Assembly: GCA_036394915.1 (NCBI GenBank)
Contig: DASWEE010000122.1
Location: 8,990-72,989, forward strand
Length of the DNA stretch: 64,000 nucleotides
Direction: 5' to 3'
Source: JACDER01 sp036394915
GTDB lineage: Bacteria; Actinomycetota; Thermoleophilia; Gaiellales; Gaiellaceae
In this document: piece by piece, positions 56,441-64,000 of the stretch
Layout of the letters: every line of letters starts with the position of its first letter
How positions within the stretch are numbered: the first letter of the stretch is position 1
The notes under the pieces: model-generated
Databases searched by the model: none
What the model saw: the letters and a program-made list of their open reading frames with translations, nothing else
Told to the model about the DNA's origin: nothing
Made by a program: the position numbers and the translations under genes

Positions 56441-57574
56441 ATGGACAACGGCTCAGCCAAGATCCTGGTCGTCGACGACATTCCGGAGAACGTGCGGCTG
56501 CTCGAGGCTGTGCTGGTCCCGCGCGGATACGAGGTCGTCGCGGCCACCTCCGGCGAGCGGGCGCTCGAGCTCGTCGCCGAGACCGAGCCGGACCTCGTTC
56601 TCCTCGACGTCGTCATGCCGGGGATGGACGGCTACACCGTTTGCCGCAGCCTGCGGGCGAACGAGGAGACGGCGATCCTGCCGGTGATCATGGTCACTTC
56701 GAGCATCGGCCCTGAGAAGACCGAGGCGATCGAGGCGGGAGCGGACGACTTCATCCCGAAGCCGTTCAACCACGCCGAGCTTCTGACGCGCGTCAAATCC
56801 CTGCTGCGGATCAAGCGCTACCAGGACACAATCAAGGCGCAGTCGGCAGAATTGCGCGAGCTGAACCGGACGCTCGAGCAGCGGGTGCTGAGCCAGGTCG
56901 AAGCGCTGCAGCGGCAGGCGGACGAGCTCAGAGCGTCACGGGCTCGGATCGTGGCCGCCGCCGACGCCGAACGGCGGCGGATCGAGCGCGACCTCCACGA
57001 CGGCGCGCAGCAATACCTCGTGGGCTTGGCGGCCAACCTGCGTGCCGCGCAGGACCTGATCGAGTCGGACCCGGTCAAGGCGAATGCGATCCTCGACGAG
57101 CTGTCCGGATCGATCCGCCAGGCCATGCAGGAGTTTCGAGACCTTTCCCACGGGATCTATCCGCCTCTGCTTCAGGATCGAGGGCTGGCGGAAGCACTCG
57201 CCCACGCCGCCAGGGGCGTGTCGATCCCCGCGCACGTCGAGTCAAACGGGCTTCGCCGCTACGAGCCGGCCGTCGAGGCGACGATCTATTTCTGTTGCGT
57301 GGAGGCGCTTCAGAACGCCGCCAAGCACGCCGGCGAGGATGCGAGCGCGAACGTGCGCGTCTGGGAGCAGAACGGTGAGATCCTGTTCGAGGTCTCAGAT
57401 GACGGCTCGGGAATGGATCCGGCTCACCGAGCGCTCGGTGCCGGGCTCACGAACATGCAGGATCGCGTCGGGGCGATCGGGGGAAGCGTTCGGGTCGAAT
57501 CCGAGCCGGGCCGCGGTACGACCGTGCTAGGCGCGATCCCGCTAGAGGATCAACCTTCGAGCTCCGCGAGATAG
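56441..57574 (+). CDS. Hybrid receiver-NarL-type histidine kinase
   Basis: A 377-residue cytosolic protein. The receiver (8-125) has phospho-Asp56 (LLDVVMPGMDG) and is almost the same as that of the receiver-cyclase gene (both contain MVTSSIGPEKT and IEAGADDFIPKPFNH). The output is a HisKA_3/NarX-type kinase: His186 in ERRRIERDLHDGAQQYLVGLAANLR, then a HATPase with EALQNAAKHAG and SDDGSGMDPAHRALGAGLTNMQDRVGAIGG. Its product probably phosphorylates the NarL-type regulator encoded convergently, with which it overlaps by 25 bases. It is divergent from the sensor-kinase operon. Confidence 0.92.
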   Translation: MDNGSAKILVVDDIPENVRLLEAVLVPRGYEVVAATSGERALELVAETEPDLVLLDVVMPGMDGYTVCRSLRANEETAILPVIMVTSSIGPEKTEAIEAGADDFIPKPFNHAELLTRVKSLLRIKRYQDTIKAQSAELRELNRTLEQRVLSQVEALQRQADELRASRARIVAAADAERRRIERDLHDGAQQYLVGLAANLRAAQDLIESDPVKANAILDELSGSIRQAMQEFRDLSHGIYPPLLQDRGLAEALAHAARGVSIPAHVESNGLRRYEPAVEATIYFCCVEALQNAAKHAGEDASANVRVWEQNGEILFEVSDDGSGMDPAHRALGAGLTNMQDRVGAIGGSVRVESEPGRGTTVLGAIPLEDQPSSSAR

Positions 57575-58215
57575 ACGAGAACCGCCTTCACGCGGCGGTT
57601 GATCTCATCCTGCCAGCTGAGCCCCAGCTTCTGGAAGATCGAGTGCACAACCTTCTCCACCGAGCGCTCGGTGATCACGAGCGAGGCTGCGATCGCGGCG
57701 TTCGTCTTGCCCTGGGCCATCTGCTCGAGCGTCTCCCGTTCGCGCGGAGTGAGCTCGTCCAGGGGCGATTGACGGGCCGAGCGTGCGCCCACGAGCGCTT
57801 CCACGACCTTCGGATCGACGACCGAGCCGCCGCGCGCGACTTCGCGGATCGCGCCCGGGAGCTCGCCTGCCTCGCTCACACGGTCCTTGAGCAGGTATCC
57901 GCGCCGATCGGCGCCCCCCTCGAGCAGAGCAAGGGCGTACTCGGGAGCCGTGAACTGGCTGAGGGCGACCACACCGGTCTCCGGACTCGTCTCCCGGAGG
58001 CGGTTCGCCATCTGGATGCCTTCGTCCGTGTTGTCCGGCGGCATGCGAATGTCGGTGAGCACCACGTCAGGTGACGCCGCCTCGATCGCGCTCTCGAGCG
58101 ACGGCAAGTCTTCGCAGACTGCGACGACCTCGATCTCCTGGTCCTCCTCGAGCAGGCGGAGAATTCCCTCGCGAACGAGGTAGTTGTCCTCGGCCAGAAC
58201 GACCCGGATCGTCAC
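57550..58215 (-). CDS. NarL/FixJ-family response regulator
   Basis: A 221-residue DNA-binding regulator: receiver with IRVVLAEDNYLVREGILRLLEED, Asp55 in VVLTDIRMPPDNTDEG, and GYLLKDRV. The LuxR-type HTH is ELTPRERETLEQMAQGKTN followed by AAIAASLVITERSVEKVVHSIFQKLGL. A receiver of this form is typically paired with HisKA_3 kinases such as the neighbour at 56441. It overlaps the end of the RnfD-like gene by four bases, so it is probably cotranscribed with uvrA and that gene. Confidence 0.92.
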   Translation of the reverse strand: MTIRVVLAEDNYLVREGILRLLEEDQEIEVVAVCEDLPSLESAIEAASPDVVLTDIRMPPDNTDEGIQMANRLRETSPETGVVALSQFTAPEYALALLEGGADRRGYLLKDRVSEAGELPGAIREVARGGSVVDPKVVEALVGARSARQSPLDELTPRERETLEQMAQGKTNAAIAASLVITERSVEKVVHSIFQKLGLSWQDEINRRVKAVLVYLAELEG

Positions 58216-59537
58216 GAGACCGATCTCGGCGACGTGCGCCGGCTCGTGATCGCGTAGTGCCCGCGCTTCAGACCCAGCTCGACCTTTTCGTGGCCGGGCT
58301 CCAGCCGTGCGAACGGCGTCGAGCCGCCCTGCGCTCCCGGCTCGAGCCAGAGCGAGACGCGATCGAGCCGGTCGCGGTCGGCGCGCGGAAGGTCGGCCAT
58401 CAGGTCGCGGACGATCCGCTCCGCAGTCTTCTGATTCAGCTTGGTATCGACCCCCTTGGAGGGCAGGATCGCGATCTGCGGGAGCGGCCCGTTGTAGAGG
58501 AAGCCGCGGGCTGAGCTGGAGGAGCGCGCGTGGATGCCCGCGGCGTAGAGGCCGCCGCCGTACAGGACGAGGACGAGCGCGCCCGCGAGCGCCAGCCGCG
58601 GTCTGCCGAGCCGGAACTCAGGCGCGAACCGCACGTAGAGCGACCGGGCCAGGCAGACGATCGCCAGGGCGCCGAGGACGGCGACCTTGCTCCAGTACTC
58701 CGTTCGCGCCGGCGCGACCAACAGCGCGGCCAGCAGTCCGATCGAGACCGCATAGGCGATCCGTGCTCGCGTCTCCCTCGGGCTCGTTTTCGGGTCGGTG
58801 ATCATGAAGAAGAGGAACACGAGGATCTCGGGCGAGGTCACGAGCACCCACCAGAAGTGGAAGCCGGTGATCGGCCCGAGGTGCCAGCGCGCGGTCATCG
58901 CATGCCCACTCAGCGCGAGCGCGCCGATCCCGGCGGCAAACGCGACCCAGAAGCCGACCGCGATCGACAGGAGCTGGAGCCGCGCCAGGATCGCGAGCCC
59001 ACCGCCGACGATGATCACCAGCGCTACGACCATCCACACCGACAGCGGTCCCCACCAGAAGTCGAGCGGTTCGACGCGGCTCGACCCCAGTGCGAGGAAG
59101 CAGATGACGAGCCCGATGTTGGACGGGTTGAAGATGTGCTCGCCACGCAGCTTGATCACGTACTTCGAGAGCAGGGAGACCGCGGCAGTCGCGGCGAAGA
59201 TCCACCAGCCGCGCGTGCTCCACCAGTCGCCGTGCTCCGTCCCCTGCACGCGGAGGATGAATGCGACGCCGTTCCCGGTCAGGAGAGCGCTGGCCGGCCA
59301 CAAGACGACGTGTTCGCGCCAGAACGCGATCGCGAGCTCGAGCACACCGCAGGTGCCGACCGCGATGAGGATCTGGGCGATCGAGAGGCGGAAGTCGAAC
59401 GCGACCTGCCCGAGCACCTGCAGCGAGACGATGACCGCGGCCAGATGCAGGCGCGGATCCTTCAGGGTCGGCAGGACGACCGGATACGACCTGCCACGAA
59501 TCAGGAGCTCCCGTCCGCCCGCGACGGCGGTCGACAT
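58212..59537 (-). CDS. NqrB/RnfD-like membrane protein with a C-terminal soluble extension
   Basis: A 441-residue protein. About ten hydrophobic helices carry NQR2/RnfD/RnfE-family features: LRGEHIFNPSNIGLVICFLALG (compare FNPAALG) and VLVTSPEILVFLFFMITDPKTSPRE (compare the ITDPxTSP motif near the flavin site). After helix AGALVLVLYGGGLYAAGIHA come about 95 soluble residues (QIAILPSKGVDTKLNQKTAERIVRDLMADL...) of unknown nature. No other Nqr or Rnf subunit is in the window, so it is an orphan. It begins nine bases after uvrA and overlaps the NarL gene by four. Confidence 0.78.
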   Translation of the reverse strand: MSTAVAGGRELLIRGRSYPVVLPTLKDPRLHLAAVIVSLQVLGQVAFDFRLSIAQILIAVGTCGVLELAIAFWREHVVLWPASALLTGNGVAFILRVQGTEHGDWWSTRGWWIFAATAAVSLLSKYVIKLRGEHIFNPSNIGLVICFLALGSSRVEPLDFWWGPLSVWMVVALVIIVGGGLAILARLQLLSIAVGFWVAFAAGIGALALSGHAMTARWHLGPITGFHFWWVLVTSPEILVFLFFMITDPKTSPRETRARIAYAVSIGLLAALLVAPARTEYWSKVAVLGALAIVCLARSLYVRFAPEFRLGRPRLALAGALVLVLYGGGLYAAGIHARSSSSARGFLYNGPLPQIAILPSKGVDTKLNQKTAERIVRDLMADLPRADRDRLDRVSLWLEPGAQGGSTPFARLEPGHEKVELGLKRGHYAITSRRTSPRSVS

Positions 59538-59546
59538 GGACCTAGC

Positions 59547-62381
<2,835 letters not shown>

Positions 62382-62497
62382 CAGCATCAAGTCTAGCCAG
62401 CGAACGTATGTTCGCAAAGGGCGCGGACGGAGACCTTTTACGAACTTCTTGCGAGTCGCTAACCGCGCCTTCACGAGGGGGGCCGACACTGCGTCCC

Positions 62498-63325
62498 ATG
62501 CGCCGGATCGCGATCGCCCTTCTCCTCGCGGTGGCGCTCGCGGCGCCCGCAGCGGCAGGCGGAGACGTCCGGGTGAGCCGGGACGTCGTCTACGCCCAGC
62601 GCGGAGGCGTCGCGGTCTCGCTCGACGTTTACCGGCCACCGACGGTCGGACGGCACCGGCCCGCCGTGATCCTCATCCACGGCGGCGGTTTCCGGAGAGG
62701 GGACAAGGCCGCGCTCGCCCCGTTCGGGATGCGCCTCGCCGGGCGGGGGTGGGTCGCGTTCTCCGTGAACTACCGGCTCGCGCCGCAATTCCTGTTCCCG
62801 GCCGGCGTCGAGGACGTCCGGGCAGCCGTGCGCTGGGTCCGCGAGCACGCTCAACGCTACGGAGTCGATCCCCCCCGCATCGGCGCGCTCGGCAGCTCGG
62901 CCGGGGCAAACCTCGCGGCGATCCTGGGGACCTGGGGATCGGGCCGGCTCGACCGCGGGAGTCGCATCGCCGCTTACGTCTCGTGGTCCGGGCCGATGGA
63001 CTTCTCCATCGAGGCGCGCGCTCGGGACGCAAGCTCCGTCGCCCATCCCTACCTCGGCTGCTCCCTCGACCAGTGCCCGGAGACGTGGGCGAACGCGTCG
63101 CCGATCACCCACGTCGACCGCACCGATGCTCCCGCCTTCCTCGCGAACTCGCTCGACGAGATCGTTCCGGTGGCGAACGCCACGGCGATGGCGGAGCGGC
63201 TGCGTGCGGTGAACGTACCCACCACCGTTCGCCTCGTCCCCGGGTCGCGTCACGCCACGGCGTACGCCGAGGACGTCTGGGCGGACACGCTCTCCTTCTT
63301 CGACCGCTACCTGGTCCGAAGGTAA
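62498..63325 (+). CDS. Secreted alpha/beta hydrolase (esterase, HSL-like)
   Basis: A 275-residue exported hydrolase; ATG at 62498 gives a signal peptide (RIAIALLLAVALAAPAAAGG). The oxyanion motif HGGGF, nucleophile Ser in GALGSSAGANLAA, Asp in ANSLDEIVPV and His in PGSRHATAYAED complete the triad in family order. The opening VYAQRGGVAVSLDVYRPP is typical of the BD-FAE/HSL-type esterases. The substrate is unknown. It ends seven bases from the convergent PH-like gene. Confidence 0.9.
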   Translation: MRRIAIALLLAVALAAPAAAGGDVRVSRDVVYAQRGGVAVSLDVYRPPTVGRHRPAVILIHGGGFRRGDKAALAPFGMRLAGRGWVAFSVNYRLAPQFLFPAGVEDVRAAVRWVREHAQRYGVDPPRIGALGSSAGANLAAILGTWGSGRLDRGSRIAAYVSWSGPMDFSIEARARDASSVAHPYLGCSLDQCPETWANASPITHVDRTDAPAFLANSLDEIVPVANATAMAERLRAVNVPTTVRLVPGSRHATAYAEDVWADTLSFFDRYLVRR

Positions 63326-63332
63326 ACCGGCG

Positions 63333-63758
63333 CTACGCGGCGAGGCGCTCGACCAGGCTGAAGACCCGCCGTGGATCCGGGACGTACCGGACCTCCAGCG
63401 GGCCCGCCACGAGCGTTCCGTAGCCGAGCAGCCTGCCCGTGAGGCTCTGCCTCAGGCCGAGCGACTCGAGCGAGCGAAGCGGGACCGCCTCCATCCGCCG
63501 GCGAAGTGTCCCCTCGACGACGAACAGCTTCTCGGTCGTGACAACCACGTGCGTGCGGTCCCAGCGCCACACGCCTCGAAGGGCGACAAGCGCCGCGACG
63601 GCGAGGCATCCACTTCCCACGAGCGGGAAGGGCCAGCCGAGCCGAAAGCCCTCGATCCCGGCCAGGAGGAAAACGAGCGCGAGGGCAAGCGGCCGGGCGA
63701 CGGCCGCGCTGTGACGCCTCGCCTTCAGGCAGAGGCGCTCGTCGGGTCCTGAGAGCAC
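63333..63758 (-). CDS. Bacterial PH-domain membrane protein (DUF304/YdbT-like)
   Basis: A 141-residue protein. A long hydrophobic hairpin (ARPLALALVFLLAGIEGF, LVGSGCLAVAALVAL) precedes a bacterial PH (bPH2) domain: RTHVVVTTEKLFVVEGTLRRRMEAVPLRSLESLGLRQSLTGRLLGYGTLVAG. The VVVTTEKL-VVEG and GRLLGYG motifs are diagnostic. Membership is clear, but function is unknown. It starts about 80 bases from the divergent AI-2E gene. Confidence 0.82.
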   Translation of the reverse strand: MLSGPDERLCLKARRHSAAVARPLALALVFLLAGIEGFRLGWPFPLVGSGCLAVAALVALRGVWRWDRTHVVVTTEKLFVVEGTLRRRMEAVPLRSLESLGLRQSLTGRLLGYGTLVAGPLEVRYVPDPRRVFSLVERLAA

Positions 63759-63835
63759 GGGGCGTCCGTTCGCCGGTCCTTCTATTCTTTCCTGCTCGGG
63801 TTTTCGCCGTCCGCAGAGGAGGCAACCCCGTCGAG

Positions 63836-64000
63836 ATGAGAGAAACCGCCCGCCGGGCTCTGATCGCCTCAGCCATCTTCGTCGGCGTCGTCGCGCTTGC
63901 GCTCGCCCTCTGGAAGCTGAAGCTGCTGATCGCCCTGCTCTTCTTCGCCTTCATCATCGCCGCCGCGATGAGGCCCGGGGTGGACCGCCTGCGCCGCTAC
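63836..64000 (+). CDS. AI-2E family transporter / permease, N-terminal fragment
   Basis: Fifty-five codons before the window ends: MRETARRALIASAIFVGVV, then ALALWKLKLLIALLFFAFIIAAAMRPGVDRLRRY. The first helix pair with a break rich in charged residues and the AAMRPGVDRL turn match the N-terminus of the PF01594 AI-2E/YdiK-type permeases. A GGAGG precedes the start, though spaced loosely. The rest lies outside the window. Confidence 0.72.
   Translation, partial: MRETARRALIASAIFVGVVALALALWKLKLLIALLFFAFIIAAAMRPGVDRLRRY

Overview
The window is GC-rich, densely packed bacterial chromosome in which neighbouring genes commonly overlap by 1-10 bases (ATGA, GTGA, TTGA or TGATG junctions) and GTG or TTG starts are frequent. 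Gene content points to a high-GC Gram-positive lineage: a Rex repressor, paired TrkA proteins beside APC-USP permeases, an F420-type luciferase-like oxidoreductase, a K+-independent H+-pyrophosphatase, a type-4 uracil-DNA glycosylase and DUF4430 and Yip1-type proteins. I infer Actinomycetota, most likely class Thermoleophilia (Gaiellales/Solirubrobacterales type); this rests on gene content, not on a marker phylogeny. Both ends cut through genes (an Eis-like acetyltransferase at base 1, an AI-2E family membrane protein at base 64000). I saw no rRNA, tRNA, CRISPR array, insertion sequence or phage gene.

Layout. 1-8.8 kb: acetyltransferases, a secreted beta-propeller protein, PcrA helicase, a decayed MFS transporter, a TMEM175-like channel, a luciferase-like oxidoreductase, a cupin, a CinA-type protein and an AlkZ-related protein. 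8.7-13.7 kb: a cobalamin-riboswitch-controlled operon with two DUF4430 proteins, an ECF transporter (T, fused double ATPase, S) and a secreted alpha/alpha-toroid protein. It looks like a split bacterial counterpart of intrinsic factor/transcobalamin coupled to ECF uptake. 14.2-18.2 kb: two tandem PQQ-type beta-propeller proteins, one fused to a sorbosone-dehydrogenase domain. 18.2-23.4 kb: a tightly overlapped five-gene operon of two APC permeases with C-terminal USP domains, a 54-residue membrane protein and two TrkA proteins, probably for potassium (or amino acid) transport. 23.4-30.4 kb: large secreted proteins (a subtilase and a BNR/sortilin-like propeller with an HTH reading frame in phase upstream). 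30.4-36.3 kb: H+-pyrophosphatase, MTA phosphorylase, DUF1844 protein, a GCS2-type ligase and a glycosyltransferase. 36.3-39.6 kb: Rex with its operator, a cupin, a glutaredoxin-like protein and glutamate dehydrogenase.

39.7-44.9 kb: tsaE-tsaB-rimI-tsaD (t6A tRNA modification) running into a second subtilase. 45-50.9 kb: uracil-DNA glycosylase, FmdB-type zinc ribbon, a DUF2520 oxidoreductase with panC and panB, a Yip1-type membrane protein, a TetR regulator and a lipoprotein. 50.8-59.5 kb: a signalling cluster (two sensor kinases, a single-domain receiver, a receiver-adenylate cyclase, a receiver-histidine kinase and a NarL regulator). The NarL gene overlaps an orphan NqrB/RnfD-like membrane gene that follows uvrA. 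62.5-64 kb: an alpha/beta hydrolase, a bacterial-PH-like membrane protein and the AI-2E fragment.

Dispersed repeats are the most unusual non-gene feature. One palindrome-rich family occurs inside three open genes (tsaB, the uracil-DNA glycosylase and the Yip1 gene), staying in frame and adding extra peptide, much like Rickettsia palindromic elements. A second family is a perfect hairpin with arms GGGGAAAC/GTTTCCCC. Two of its copies flank a duplicated 3' end of mtnP and one precedes a 5'-truncated SnoaL-like gene. A third is a 25-base palindrome present twice at 6.7-6.8 kb.
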